Assembly: GCA_022448945.1 (NCBI GenBank)
Contig: JAKVCV010000015.1
Span: forward strand, 84,039-148,038
DNA: 64,000 nucleotides
Source of the DNA: Saprospiraceae bacterium
GTDB taxonomy: Bacteria; Bacteroidota; Bacteroidia; Chitinophagales; Saprospiraceae
Direction: 5' to 3'
The notes under the pieces were generated by a model, which did not search any database, was not told where the DNA came from, and worked only from the letters and a program-made list of their open reading frames with translations. Positions 46,322 through 56,090 of this stretch are shown here, piece after piece. Position 1 is the stretch's first letter, and each line of letters starts with the position of its first letter. Made by a program: the position numbers and the translations under genes.

Positions 46322-46816
46322 TTAAGGCCTAAAAAATAAAAAAAATAAAAGGACAAAAAAGAGTATTCCAAATCCATATCCAGCTAGCACATCGACAATA
46401 AAATGCTTCTTTAAAAAATATCGAGAATACCCTACGATAACAATCACAAAAATAAACACGGGAAGCAAAAACGTATTCCCTTCTAAATATTGAATATACC
46501 CCAATGATAAATATACAAATGAGATTCTTGAAGAGTGAATACTCGGGAAACTACCTGCATCAATTTTCTCGAGCGCATTACTAAAGTTCTGGCCATTAGG
46601 CCTAGGCTTATGCCAAAGAAATTTTATTCCAGAACAAACAAATTCATTAACAAGAAAACCTATTAACAAAATAATAAAATAATCCTCAAATTTATCAAAA
46701 TTAGATAAGGTGACTAGGGCTACCAATAACAACAAAAATGGATTACCAATAGCTGTAAAATCACGAATATATTCAGCATATTTTGTTTTCTTTAAGGATT
46801 GTTTTTCTTCAGCCAT
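46322..46816 (-). CDS. PAP2-family membrane phosphatase
   Basis: 164 residues from the ATG at 46816; a TTG 12 bases upstream is possible but less likely. The three PAP2 motifs are K-F-L-W-H-K-P-R-P, P-S-I-H-S-S and S-R-Y-F-L-K-K-H-F-I-V-D. Membrane helices lie at about 25-45, 50-70, 105-125 and 138-162. Family members remove phosphate from lipid phosphates such as undecaprenyl pyrophosphate or phosphatidylglycerophosphate. It lies downstream of pgsA on the same strand, which would fit a lipid role. Confidence 0.9.
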   Translation of the reverse strand: MAEEKQSLKKTKYAEYIRDFTAIGNPFLLLLVALVTLSNFDKFEDYFIILLIGFLVNEFVCSGIKFLWHKPRPNGQNFSNALEKIDAGSFPSIHSSRISFVYLSLGYIQYLEGNTFLLPVFIFVIVIVGYSRYFLKKHFIVDVLAGYGFGILFFVLLFFLFFRP

Positions 46817-46917
46817 GTCAATAATCAAATAAAAAATTCATAAAATAAACTTGAAAAAGTATAAAAAATAAATCCGAAAATTTACTCACTTAAAACACTA
46901 AAAAATATAGTAGGGTA

Positions 46918-47517
46918 TTATTCATAGGTAGTAACTTCTTTAACTGCTTTCCAGTTCTTGACAAAAAATCGCAACCCAGAACCGACAGTTAACGCAAGAG
47001 AAGCTATGATCATAAGATGGAGGATCCACCAAAAAACAAGAGTAGCAGTATGGGATAATAACCCTTGAAAATGCTCAATTAACATTAAATAAAAATAAGC
47101 ACATGGCAAAGTAATCATTTGCATTACCGTCTTTGCTTTACCAGACCATGAAGCAGCAACAACAATTGGTTTCTTACGCAACAAAAAAATAAGCCTGTAA
47201 ACAGTAATAACAACCTCCCGCAAGAAAATAGGGACAATCCACCATATAGAGTACATTTGTTCAAAAACAACATCAGACAGAACTACAAAACAACTCAAAA
47301 CAATTATCTTGTCAGCAATAGGATCAAGTATCTTCCCTAACTTTGTAACAAGATTATACCGCCTGGCATACCAACCATCCATCCAATCTGTGAATGCAGC
47401 AATTGCAAACAAAATAGCCGCCCATATACGTATATTCAAATCATCAATCCACATCATATAAGGCACAATAACTCCCAAGATAATTCGTAGTACAGTTAGA
47501 GCATTGGGTAGATTCAT
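46918..47517 (-). CDS. pgsA: CDP-alcohol phosphatidyltransferase, PgsA-like
   Basis: 199 residues with the family motif D-G-x2-A-R-x8-G-x3-D-x3-D as D-G-W-Y-A-R-R-Y-N-L-V-T-K-L-G-K-I-L-D-P-I-A-D. About five membrane segments. It most likely makes phosphatidylglycerophosphate from CDP-diacylglycerol and glycerol 3-phosphate, as the length and the N-terminal N-L-P-N-A-L-T-V-L-R start are typical of PgsA. The gene lies between rnhB and the PAP2 gene. Confidence 0.9.
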   Translation of the reverse strand: MNLPNALTVLRIILGVIVPYMMWIDDLNIRIWAAILFAIAAFTDWMDGWYARRYNLVTKLGKILDPIADKIIVLSCFVVLSDVVFEQMYSIWWIVPIFLREVVITVYRLIFLLRKKPIVVAASWSGKAKTVMQMITLPCAYFYLMLIEHFQGLLSHTATLVFWWILHLMIIASLALTVGSGLRFFVKNWKAVKEVTTYE

Positions 47518-47688
47518 AAATAAATGCTTTTATTTCACTATCTATAGACTTAATGATAAAGAATAATTAAGCGTAATATAGGGCACAAATTAATTAATTC
47601 TTACTGAAGTATCTTCTTTTTTATTAAAAATCAATGCCAGAAGTAATATTTTTTAAACCCTTAAAATATTATATATTAATTCCCCTTA

Positions 47689-48312
47689 TTAGTTCTTTAT
47701 TATAAGATCCTCTGTTTTTAAACGAAATGTTTTTCGATGATATTTTGTATATCCATATTTAACAATAGCTTGTCTATGATTTTTAGTGGGATAACCTTTG
47801 TTTTTTTTCCATTGGTAATTTGGATATTTCAAGTCTAACTTATACATATAATCATCGCGATACGTTTTTGCTAAAATAGAAGCAGCAGCAATTGACATAT
47901 ATTTAGCATCCCCTTTGATGATACAATCATGACTAATTTCTTTATATGGTTTGAATCTATTACCATCAATAAGAAGATGATTCGGCTTAGTTGTCAACTG
48001 ATCTACTGCCCTATGCATAGCTAAAATAGAAGCATTAAGGATATTAATTTTGTCAATCTCCTGCTCATTTACAATTCCAACTGCCCAGGAAAGTGCTTCA
48101 TTTTCAATAATTTCTCTAAGTAGATACCTGTCTCTTTCCTTTATTTTTTTAGAATCATTGAGTAATTCACACCTAAAAGACAAAGGTAAAATAACCGCAG
48201 CAGCAAATACTGCACCAGCAAGACAGCCCCTGCCTGCTTCATCGCATCCAGCTTCTATTCTATCTTTATAATAATAATTCTGCAACAATTTCCTAGTTTT
48301 TTCTAAAAACAC
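47689..48312 (-). CDS. rnhB: Ribonuclease HII
   Basis: 207 residues starting at GTG (48312-48310); the nearest ATG is out of frame. The metal-binding D-E-A-G-R-G begins at D24, and later acidic residues are in L-L-I-D-G-N and I-I-K-G-D-A. The length fits RnhB. It removes ribonucleotides and RNA-DNA hybrids in replication and repair. It is 30 bases after ruvB, so the two are likely co-transcribed. Confidence 0.95.
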   Translation of the reverse strand: MFLEKTRKLLQNYYYKDRIEAGCDEAGRGCLAGAVFAAAVILPLSFRCELLNDSKKIKERDRYLLREIIENEALSWAVGIVNEQEIDKINILNASILAMHRAVDQLTTKPNHLLIDGNRFKPYKEISHDCIIKGDAKYMSIAAASILAKTYRDDYMYKLDLKYPNYQWKKNKGYPTKNHRQAIVKYGYTKYHRKTFRLKTEDLIIKN

Positions 48313-48342
48313 CCATGATATATAATCAAGCTAAAATAAAGC

Positions 48343-49377
48343 TTAAAACAAAGTTTCTTGATTATCATCCTTATGTTTAGGAGCAATTTCAAGATGTTCA
48401 TATGCTTTATTTGTAGCTTCACGACCTCTAGGAGTACGTTTAAGATAACCCTGTTGAATAAGATATGGCTCATGTACCTCTTCTACTGTACCTGCCTCCT
48501 CTCCAACAGCAGTCGCTATAGTAGTTAATCCAACAGGTCCTCCATCAAAGTTTAAAATAATTGTACGAAGAATCTTATTGTCCATTTCATCTAAGCCTCT
48601 ATTATCAACATTAAGTGCATCAAGACCAAATTTAGCAATTTTACAATCAACTGTTCCATTGCCTTTAATCTGTGCAAAATCACGAACACGACGTAATAAT
48701 GAATTAGCAATACGGGGAGTTCCTCTACTTCTTCTTGATATTTCCTTAGCACCTTCAGGGGTAACAGGAACATTTAAAATATCTGCTGAACGCTTAATTA
48801 TATGTTCCAAGGTTAAAGTATCATAATAACTTAAAAGACAGGTTATACCAAAACGTGCACGCATAGGAGAACTTAGCAAGCCCATTCGTGTTGTAGCTCC
48901 TACCAAAGTAAAAGGATTCAGAGCAATTTGAATTGTTCTAGCGTTAGGCCCAGAATCTATCATGATATCTATTCTATAATCTTCCATTGCAGAATACAAA
49001 TACTCTTCTACAACTGTATTTAGTCGATGAATTTCATCTATAAACAAGACATCATTCTCTCCAAGATTTGTGAGTAAACCAGCCAAATCACCAGCTTTTT
49101 CAAGAACTGGACCTGATGTCATTTTAATATCAGCACCAAGTTCATTGGCAATAATAAGAGAAAGTGTAGTTTTTCCCAAACCTGGTGGACCATGTAACAA
49201 AACATGATCTAATGCTTCTTCTCTCCCTTTGGCCGCTTCAATAAATACTTTAAGATTATCTACCAATTTCTTTTGGCCACTAAATTCTCCAAGCAGCTTC
49301 GGACGCAAAGCCTTTTCCAGTGCCTTTTCTTTATTATCAAAGTTCTCATTAGTAGGATCTAAATGTTGATTTTTCAT
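48343..49377 (-). CDS. ruvB: Holliday junction branch migration helicase RuvB
   Basis: 344 residues. Walker A is G-P-P-G-L-G-K-T-T (63-71), Walker B F-I-D-E-I-H-R-L and sensor I V-G-A-T-T-R. The C-terminal winged helix ends with [10 protein letters not shown], the DNA-contacting end of RuvB. A charged tail of about 20 residues follows. It drives Holliday junction migration with RuvA, which is not in the window. It is followed by rnhB. Confidence 0.97.
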   Translation of the reverse strand: MKNQHLDPTNENFDNKEKALEKALRPKLLGEFSGQKKLVDNLKVFIEAAKGREEALDHVLLHGPPGLGKTTLSLIIANELGADIKMTSGPVLEKAGDLAGLLTNLGENDVLFIDEIHRLNTVVEEYLYSAMEDYRIDIMIDSGPNARTIQIALNPFTLVGATTRMGLLSSPMRARFGITCLLSYYDTLTLEHIIKRSADILNVPVTPEGAKEISRRSRGTPRIANSLLRRVRDFAQIKGNGTVDCKIAKFGLDALNVDNRGLDEMDNKILRTIILNFDGGPVGLTTIATAVGEEAGTVEEVHEPYLIQQGYLKRTPRGREATNKAYEHLEIAPKHKDDNQETLF

Positions 49378-49767
49378 ATTCCAAACATACGATAATTAAT
49401 TTTGAATCAGGAATAATAAATTCGGAGTTTTTAAATCCTACAAAAATCGATAATTTAAAACATAGGTAGACCAAAGGCTTAAAAAAGCTTTACAAGTACA
49501 TTACAAAAATAGAACTTGAAATTTTTGAAACAAAAACTAAAAAACTATCAAGAATTAATAGATATCAAAACAATACACCTCCTAAAAACATTGACATATA
49601 TACTTAAATTTTGATTCAAAAGCAGCTCAATTTGATCAGAAAAAATTTAATGATAATTTTTATAAAAATAAAATTTCTGTCAACAGGCCCCAATAAATAT
49701 TTAAATATGTACATATATTTATATAATACTTTGTATCTTGTGGAGTAAATAGATTAAAAAATTTATA
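49378..49767. other. Intergenic region between ruvB and the TlpA-like gene
   Basis: 390 AT-rich bases between divergent genes. It must contain both promoters. I find no exact TAnnTTTG box, hairpin or small gene in it. Confidence 0.4.
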
Positions 49768-51018
49768 ATGAGAAGATTTATTCTGCTGAATATAGTTATT
49801 CTTTTGCAATTTATTTCATGTTCTCTTCCTGTTGAAACTAATTTATCAGACAAGGATAAAACTAACCTAGTGGCAGGAATGTGGCATGGATATTTCGATA
49901 TTGGAAAAAAGGACAACCCTATAAAAATACCTTTCAATTTTGAAGTAATCAATGACAAAATAATAATCCATAATGGAGATGAACGTATAGAAGTCACAAA
50001 ATTTACAATTAAAAACGATAGTATATATATCAAAATGCCTGTTTTTGGTTCAGAATTTAAATTAACTTTAAACAATAATACCCTAAAAGGCACTTGGCAC
50101 AATTATAACAAACTAGATTATCAACTGCCATTCACAGCACTTGCTAACAATGATTCCAGGTTTGAAAAAACTGTGACTCGTTCCTCTTTCAAATTAGCAA
50201 AACGCTGGAAAGTTACTTTTTCTCCTGGTTCAGATAATGCTTATCCCGCAATTGGTTTATTTGAAGTAAATGTTGATGGGAAAGCAACTGGGACTTTTTT
50301 GACTGAAACAGGAGACTATCGATATCTTGAAGGCATTTATGATGGGCAAAACTTAAAACTATCATGCTTTGATGGAGCTCATGCATTTTTGTTTAAAGCT
50401 AAGTTAATGGACGATGGAAATTTAATAGGTGATTTCTGGTCTGGCAAACATTGGCATGAAACGTGGGAAGCTAGCCCTAATGATGATTTCGAATTGACCG
50501 ATATGGATAAATTAACCTATCTAAAAGAAGGATATGATAAATTTTCTTTCAGTTTTCAAAACTCCAATGGTGATTTCATTAGCCTAGAAGATGAACAATT
50601 CAAAGGAAAAGCTACAATTGTTCAAATTACAGGTAGTTGGTGTCCTAATTGTATGGACGAAACGCGATTTTTAGTGGAGGCCTACAACAAATATCATTCA
50701 AGAGGTTTAGAAATCATAGCCATAGATTATGAAATAATCAACAGTATGGAGCAATTCAAAGAAAGCGAAAAAAGATTAAAAGAACATTTAAATGTCAACT
50801 ATACTATGCTTTTTGGAGGAGCTGCAAACAAAAGCGAAGCTATTAAAACCCTACCAATGCTTAACCATATAATGTCCTACCCAACAACTATATTCTTAGA
50901 CAAGGCAGGGAATGTCCGTAAAATCCACACCGGATTCTCTGGTCCTGGAACAGGAGATTTATACCACAATTATGTGGAAAAGACAAACGAATTAATAGAA
51001 ATGCTAATTACTGAATAA
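49768..51018 (+). CDS. TlpA-like thioredoxin-fold lipoprotein with N-terminal beta domain
   Basis: 416 residues. A lipoprotein signal ends Q-F-I-S-C at about residue 19. Residues about 30-240 are a beta-rich domain with G-M-W-H-G-Y and G-D-F-W-S-G, as in some redoxin-linked domains. Residues about 255-410 are a TlpA/AhpC-type thioredoxin fold with the active site G-S-W-C-P-N-C (about 288-294) and a cis-Pro loop in Y-P-T-T. It should act as a disulphide reductase in the periplasm or at the outer membrane; its target is unknown. Confidence 0.85.
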   Translation: MRRFILLNIVILLQFISCSLPVETNLSDKDKTNLVAGMWHGYFDIGKKDNPIKIPFNFEVINDKIIIHNGDERIEVTKFTIKNDSIYIKMPVFGSEFKLTLNNNTLKGTWHNYNKLDYQLPFTALANNDSRFEKTVTRSSFKLAKRWKVTFSPGSDNAYPAIGLFEVNVDGKATGTFLTETGDYRYLEGIYDGQNLKLSCFDGAHAFLFKAKLMDDGNLIGDFWSGKHWHETWEASPNDDFELTDMDKLTYLKEGYDKFSFSFQNSNGDFISLEDEQFKGKATIVQITGSWCPNCMDETRFLVEAYNKYHSRGLEIIAIDYEIINSMEQFKESEKRLKEHLNVNYTMLFGGAANKSEAIKTLPMLNHIMSYPTTIFLDKAGNVRKIHTGFSGPGTGDLYHNYVEKTNELIEMLITE

Positions 51019-51104
51019 GTTAACTTTTTTATTTATTTTTATTGTCTAATAAAAAGCCTTTAGTTAATGATATTAACTAATTTATAAATCCTATTTATTA
51101 AGTA

Positions 51105-52418
51105 TTGACATTGAACAAAGAGATACTAAAACTTGCCATTCCCAATATCATCAGTAACATTTCTGTCCCCCTGATAAGTTCTGTTGACACAGCTTTAATG
51201 GGAGGATTATCTGCATTACATATTGGTGCAGTTGGATTGGGGGCGATGATATTCAATTTTGTCTATTGGAATTTTGGATTTTTGAGAATGGGCACTACGG
51301 GTATGACTGCACAAGCTTATGGAAAAAGAGACAATGCTAAGATAATTCATACCTGGTGCCGCGCTTTACTTTTAGCACTAATATTAAGTTTTTTGATCTT
51401 GTTATTTCAATACCCCCTTGGAAGCCTTGGTTTTACATTAATGAATGTTTCAGATCATCAATATTCGCTCGTTTCTGAGTACTTCTTTATAAGGATATGG
51501 GCAGCTCCCGCAACCCTGATTTTGATAGTCATGATGGGTTGGTTTTTTGGAATGCAAAATGCTATTTATCCACTTTTATTAACACTAATTATAAACATTA
51601 CAAATATTTTTGTTAGCTACATTCTGGTTACACAATACGACATGGGAGTAGCTGGTGTAGCCTATGGTACCGTTATAGCACAATATTTTGGGGTAATCAC
51701 AGCCTTTGTATTATTTACTTATAAATACAAAAATTTACTGCTTTCATATAACAGTAAGCTAATGCTTGCAACAAAAGAATTTTTAAAGTTCTTAAGTATT
51801 AACACTGATATTTTTCTAAGAACATTATGCCTTACATTAGCTTTCGGATTTTTCTACAGTAAATCAGCATCAGCAGGTTCTATAACACTTGCTGTAAACA
51901 CTATTTTGATGCAATTTCTAAATTGGATGTCTTTTGGAGTAGATGGCTTTGCATATGCTGCAGAAAGCTTAGTAGGTAAATATAAAGGCGCAGGAAACAC
52001 AAAAGCCACAAAGAGATCTATTAAATTATCTATGGTTTGGGGAATGGGCTTAGCATTATTTTTTAGTATATTCTATGCTATTTTTGGAGAGACTCTGGTA
52101 TATGTTTTCACAAATAAACCTATAGTCATAAAAGCTACAATACCTTATCTATGGTGGATGATATGGCTTCCAATAATTGGCACACCATGTTATATATGGG
52201 ATGGTATTTTTGTTGGTTTAACTGCCGTAAAAGCTATGCGGAATAGCATGTCAATTGCATTGCTTGTTTATTTATTATGTTTTTATTCTTTAAGCTATCT
52301 GTATCCTGACACAAAAATGTTATCTGAGATACTTTGGTTTTCTTTACTATCCTTCTTAGCTGCCAGAGGTATATTAATGTGGTTGTATTATTATAGTAAA
52401 GGGCTTAAAATAGTATAA
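51105..52418 (+). CDS. MATE-family efflux transporter
   Basis: 437 residues with about 12 membrane segments. The N-terminus L-N-K-E-I-L-K-L-A-I-P-N-I-I and the V-D-T-A-L-M-G motif are typical of MATE/DinF-type exporters, which use sodium or protons to expel drugs. There is no ATG in the right place; both TTG at 51105 and TTG at 51111 are possible, and the second (giving M-N-K-E-I-L) fits the family better. It is convergent with an Lrp-type regulator 10 bases away. Confidence 0.88.
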   Translation: MTLNKEILKLAIPNIISNISVPLISSVDTALMGGLSALHIGAVGLGAMIFNFVYWNFGFLRMGTTGMTAQAYGKRDNAKIIHTWCRALLLALILSFLILLFQYPLGSLGFTLMNVSDHQYSLVSEYFFIRIWAAPATLILIVMMGWFFGMQNAIYPLLLTLIINITNIFVSYILVTQYDMGVAGVAYGTVIAQYFGVITAFVLFTYKYKNLLLSYNSKLMLATKEFLKFLSINTDIFLRTLCLTLAFGFFYSKSASAGSITLAVNTILMQFLNWMSFGVDGFAYAAESLVGKYKGAGNTKATKRSIKLSMVWGMGLALFFSIFYAIFGETLVYVFTNKPIVIKATIPYLWWMIWLPIIGTPCYIWDGIFVGLTAVKAMRNSMSIALLVYLLCFYSLSYLYPDTKMLSEILWFSLLSFLAARGILMWLYYYSKGLKIV

Positions 52419-52428
52419 AAAAGTTGGC

Positions 52429-52884
52429 CTAAACAGATATCGGCCGATGAATACTTTCACTTAAAGAGATAAAACTTTCTGTTCGGTGTACTCCTTTAAT
52501 TTCTTGAATTTGATTGTGAAGAATATCATGCAAGTGTTGACTATCTTTACAAATGATTTTTGCAAAAACGTTGTATGGGCCTGTAACATAATGAACATCA
52601 ACAATTTCAGGAATATCATTTAGTTGTAGTACTACCTCAGTATACAAAGAACTTCGATCTAGATAAATACCAATAAAAGCCACCGTATTAAAGCCCAACA
52701 AATTATAATCAACACTAAGTGAAGCACCCTGAACAACTCCTACTCTCTTCAGGTTTTTCATCCGAACATGTACTGTTCCAGGTGACACATGAATCTTTTT
52801 TGCGACATCAACAGAAGAAGTATTCGCATCTTTCATGAGAATATTTAATATTTGTCTATCTATATCATCAAGTTCTATTTCCAT
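52429..52884 (-). CDS. Lrp/AsnC-family regulator
   Basis: 151 residues. An HTH_AsnC-type helix-turn-helix (about 5-55) begins L-D-D-I-D-R-Q-I-L-N-I-L and includes V-S-P-G-T-V-H-V-R-M-K-N-L. A RAM ligand-binding domain (about 70-140) has V-T-G-P-Y-N-V-F-A-K-I. It senses amino acids or related ligands in other bacteria. It is convergent with the MATE gene and 56 bases before the kinase gene on the same strand. The ligand is unknown. Confidence 0.92.
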   Translation of the reverse strand: MEIELDDIDRQILNILMKDANTSSVDVAKKIHVSPGTVHVRMKNLKRVGVVQGASLSVDYNLLGFNTVAFIGIYLDRSSLYTEVVLQLNDIPEIVDVHYVTGPYNVFAKIICKDSQHLHDILHNQIQEIKGVHRTESFISLSESIHRPISV

Positions 52885-52940
52885 AATTTATTTCTAAATA
52901 AAATTCAATTTAGCGAATCAAGTAATTATTATTTGAGAAG

Positions 52941-53768
52941 CTAAAATTCCAAAAGGGCAGGAAAAGGACTTTTTAGAATTTTTCCTGCTAATAGTTTCTT
53001 TCTTTTTAAAGATGCTAGAAGTAAAGTCTTAAAACTATAAGCTACACTTCCAACAAAATGCACAGGCAATTCTCCTGAATTTTTATACTTAAGTACGTGA
53101 TGGTCAAGAAAAGTATCAAAACTATCAGCAACTAATTTCTGAATAAAGGGGTGTTCCAAATGTTCAGAGCAAAACGTAGCAAAAGACGCCAAAAAGCGAT
53201 TGGGATATTTGCCTGAAATCAAATTCGTAACAATCATATGCTTATCCATATCATAGAAGCCCTCTAAAGCCACTGAAAGAGAATCAGGTATATCTCTGTA
53301 AAAAAATGATCTTATTAATTTCTTGCCAATATCAGCTCCTGACCCCTCATCACCCAAAATAAAACCCAATGAAGGAATTCTATCTACCATTATTTTGCCA
53401 TCATAAAAACAAGAACTTGACCCTGTTCCTAATATACAACAAATACCAGGATTATGCCCTGCAGTTGCACGTGAAGCAGCTAGGATGTCATCTCCAACAT
53501 TTATAATTGACTTGCTAAAAATAGCAGATAAAACACTAATTATAATTTGTTTAGATTCATTACTAGCACAACCCGCACCATAAAAATAAACTTCTTTAAC
53601 ATCCTGAACATCCAAATTGTTCAAAAGTTCATGTTCTATACTTTCCTGTATACCTAGTGAGTCACAAAAATATGGATTATATCCTTGTGTTGTATAAATA
53701 GTAAAATTCTTACCTTTTACTAAATACCAATCGGTTTTTGTACCACCACTATCTGCTACTAATTTCAT
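52941..53768 (-). CDS. BadF/BadG-type ATPase, probable N-acetylglucosamine kinase-like
   Basis: 275 residues from the ATG at 53768, since the product then starts with the usual M-K-L-V-A-D-S-G-G-T-K-T-D-W (phosphate-1 loop); a longer frame adds eight residues that do not fit. It has G-T-G-S-S-S-C near 106 and G-D-E-G-S-G-A-D-I near 130, as in the BcrAD_BadFG family, whose Bacteroidota members are related to GlcNAc kinases. The substrate here is not proven. It follows the Lrp gene in chromosomal order on the same strand (transcribed before it). Confidence 0.82.
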   Translation of the reverse strand: MKLVADSGGTKTDWYLVKGKNFTIYTTQGYNPYFCDSLGIQESIEHELLNNLDVQDVKEVYFYGAGCASNESKQIIISVLSAIFSKSIINVGDDILAASRATAGHNPGICCILGTGSSSCFYDGKIMVDRIPSLGFILGDEGSGADIGKKLIRSFFYRDIPDSLSVALEGFYDMDKHMIVTNLISGKYPNRFLASFATFCSEHLEHPFIQKLVADSFDTFLDHHVLKYKNSGELPVHFVGSVAYSFKTLLLASLKRKKLLAGKILKSPFPALLEF

Positions 53769-54037
53769 AAAAACAAAATAATTCGTGCGCAATTATCGTA
53801 TAAAAAAATGATAAATTGGAATAGATTGATTAACTTTTGTCGTCTAAGTTAAATAAAGTTTGGTATTATGTCTGTATAAATCTATATTGTAGACAGAATG
53901 GACATTGATGTAAAAACACAATTATAAACACTTTCATACATCTAATCTGTCGATGTTCTCATCTAAAAAGAAGAAAGGCTGATATTTTATGGTTCTTTTT
54001 TTACTGATTTGATTTTTAAAATAAGAATATAACAAAC

Positions 54038-55684
54038 ATGGGGGGACATCTACCGCTTTCAAGTACAGAAAAAGTTAATATTTTTTTACCATTGCTCCTT
54101 GCATTGGCATTGGCAGGAGGAATATGGCTTGGTTTTGAACTCTCAAACAACAACAAAAATCCTAATCTTGTTCTAGGAAAACTTGATGAAATCCTTCAAT
54201 TTATTGATGCTAGATATCTCGAAAATGAATCTAAAAACAAACTTGAGGATACTGCAATAAATGCCATTCTTGATGAACTTGACCCCCACTCCAATTATAT
54301 TTCACTGGACAATATTGAAATGGTTAATGAGTCGCTATCTGGAAACTTTGATGGAATTGGCATAGAATTTTTTATTCTTGAAGATACAATTTTTATTGTA
54401 GGAGTTATTAACAAAGGACCTTCTGATAGTGCTGGACTTATGATTGGAGATAAAATCATTATGATTAACGATAGTTTAGTTGCAGGAAATGGAATTTACA
54501 ACAAAGATGTTGTCAACAAACTTAAAGGATTAGCTGGAAGTGATGTTACAATCAAAATAAAAAGAATGGGTGAAGAAAACTTGATTCCCATTACTATCAC
54601 CCGAGGTCAAATTCCTATGTATAGTGTAGATGTAGCATACATGCTTAATGAAACAACAGGACTTATTAAAATCAATCGTTTTAGCAGTACGACATATAAA
54701 GAATTTATGGTAGCTCTTGAAAATTTGGTGAGAAATCATAATATGCAAGACTTAATAATTGACCTGCGCCATAATCCCGGAGGGTATCTAGATGCTGCCA
54801 CAAAAATACTGGACCAATTATTTACATCGAAACAATTACTAGTTTATACCGAAGGTAGAAGTTACCATCGAAAGGAATACAATTCTACGGGAAATAGTAA
54901 TTTTGATATTGGGAAAGTAGCAATTCTTATCAATGAAAGCTCTGCATCTGCAAGCGAAATTATGGCAGGTGCTATTCAAGACAATGATCGTGGAATTATT
55001 ATAGGACGTAGATCTTTTGGAAAAGGGCTTGTTCAGGAGCAATACAAATTATCAGATGGCTCAGCGCTTCGGTTGACAGTAGCACGCTATTATACCCCAT
55101 CTGGTCGATACATTCAAAAACCTTATGATGGCACTGAAGGTGATTATGGGCAGGATTTAAAACATCGTTATGAATCTGGAGAATTATCTAATCAAGATTC
55201 TATCCACTTTACAGACACAACTATTTACAAAACCTCAAGTGGTAGAATAGTCCATGGTGGTGGTGGAATTGTTCCTGATATTTTTATTCCAATAGACACC
55301 AATATCCTGAATCCATATTTTCTTGTAATGAATAGTTATGTGAGGAATTTTGTATATAGATACTTAGACCAAAGGCGTCATTCTATTAAAAATGAATTTC
55401 CCGATTTTGAAAAATTTAACAAAAATTTCAATATCAACCCATTAATATTTAAGCGCTTTATTGCTTATTTAGAAACGAAAAACATTACACACAACGATCA
55501 GCTACTTCAAAATTTTGAAAAACTCCTGAAAACACAATTGAAAGCTTACATCGCTGATCAGATTTACTCAAAAGTTGGCATGTACAAAACACTATTTAAG
55601 CATGACCCAATGGTTCTACGTGCTATTAAAGAACTTAAACGAGGACAAACCTCTGTAAACCCTTCAGCAATGAATAACAAGTAG
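54038..55684 (+). CDS. S41-family C-terminal processing peptidase with PDZ domain
   Basis: 548 residues. An N-terminal membrane helix (about 15-35) is followed by a PDZ domain (about 95-180, with G-I-G-I-E-F and G-D-K-I-I-M-I-N-D). The catalytic domain has L-I-I-D-L-R-H-N-P-G-G, the nucleophile region N-E-S-S-A-S-A-S-E-I and the catalytic lysine in F-G-K-G-L-V-Q. It cleaves proteins near their C-termini in the periplasm. The last 130 residues are helical. A second S41 protease starts at the left window edge. Confidence 0.93.
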   Translation: MGGHLPLSSTEKVNIFLPLLLALALAGGIWLGFELSNNNKNPNLVLGKLDEILQFIDARYLENESKNKLEDTAINAILDELDPHSNYISLDNIEMVNESLSGNFDGIGIEFFILEDTIFIVGVINKGPSDSAGLMIGDKIIMINDSLVAGNGIYNKDVVNKLKGLAGSDVTIKIKRMGEENLIPITITRGQIPMYSVDVAYMLNETTGLIKINRFSSTTYKEFMVALENLVRNHNMQDLIIDLRHNPGGYLDAATKILDQLFTSKQLLVYTEGRSYHRKEYNSTGNSNFDIGKVAILINESSASASEIMAGAIQDNDRGIIIGRRSFGKGLVQEQYKLSDGSALRLTVARYYTPSGRYIQKPYDGTEGDYGQDLKHRYESGELSNQDSIHFTDTTIYKTSSGRIVHGGGGIVPDIFIPIDTNILNPYFLVMNSYVRNFVYRYLDQRRHSIKNEFPDFEKFNKNFNINPLIFKRFIAYLETKNITHNDQLLQNFEKLLKTQLKAYIADQIYSKVGMYKTLFKHDPMVLRAIKELKRGQTSVNPSAMNNK

Positions 55685-55822
55685 TAATTTAACAAAGCTA
55701 TTATAGTTGGTTTTTTTATCTACTAAAAGGTCCTGATTTCAATCCTTCCCTATTGCATTCCAATGCTAATTATTTTTTTATTTAGGTTAGCTTTTTAGCT
55801 ATTAATGTAATTAATAAAAAAT

Positions 55823-55868
55823 TGACAATTAAAATAAATAAGCATAATTGACAATTGTCAATGACAAT
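55823..55868. promoter_or_regulatory. Candidate operator: clustered TTGACAATT sites
   Basis: The perfect 14-base palindrome TTGACAATTGTCAA at 55848-55861 has flanking copies of TGACAATT on both sides (55823-55830 and 55861-55868). The regulator is unknown. Confidence 0.45.
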
Positions 55869-55932
55869 TTTTAGCTTTTAAATTACTTTTACTCCAAAGA
55901 ATAAAAAGTCAATGTTTAAATAATGTATTTCT

Positions 55933-55973
55933 CATGGCCTAATATAATTTATTAGGCTATGAATTATTTTTTA
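55933..55973 (+). terminator. Stem-loop with T-rich tail upstream of the GldM-like gene
   Basis: 11-bp stem with one G-T pair, 7-base loop, then AATTATTTTTTATT. It is 249 bases after the S41 gene; it may end that transcript late or belong to a leader or small RNA. Confidence 0.55.
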
Positions 55974-56090
55974 TTAAAAAATCAATTTAAAGGATATTTA
56001 CTATAACTAAATAAATATTAGAATTTATAATGCCGATGAGGACTGAAATATAATAAGCAGATAAAAACAAACATCCTTAACTAAGAAAAA

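Larger units (their letters stand above)
55685..56090. other. Gene-free region with palindromes and a terminator-like hairpin
   Basis: 406 bases before the GldM-like gene. A 14-base perfect palindrome, TTGACAATTGTCAA (55848-55861), overlaps further TGACAATT half-sites at 55823-55830 and 55861-55868, a pattern typical of an operator. A hairpin of 11 bp (CATGGCCTAAT 55933-55943 with ATTAGGCTATG 55951-55961, one G-T pair) is followed by a T-rich run to about 55973 and could end a small transcript or attenuate the next gene. Confidence 0.5.
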
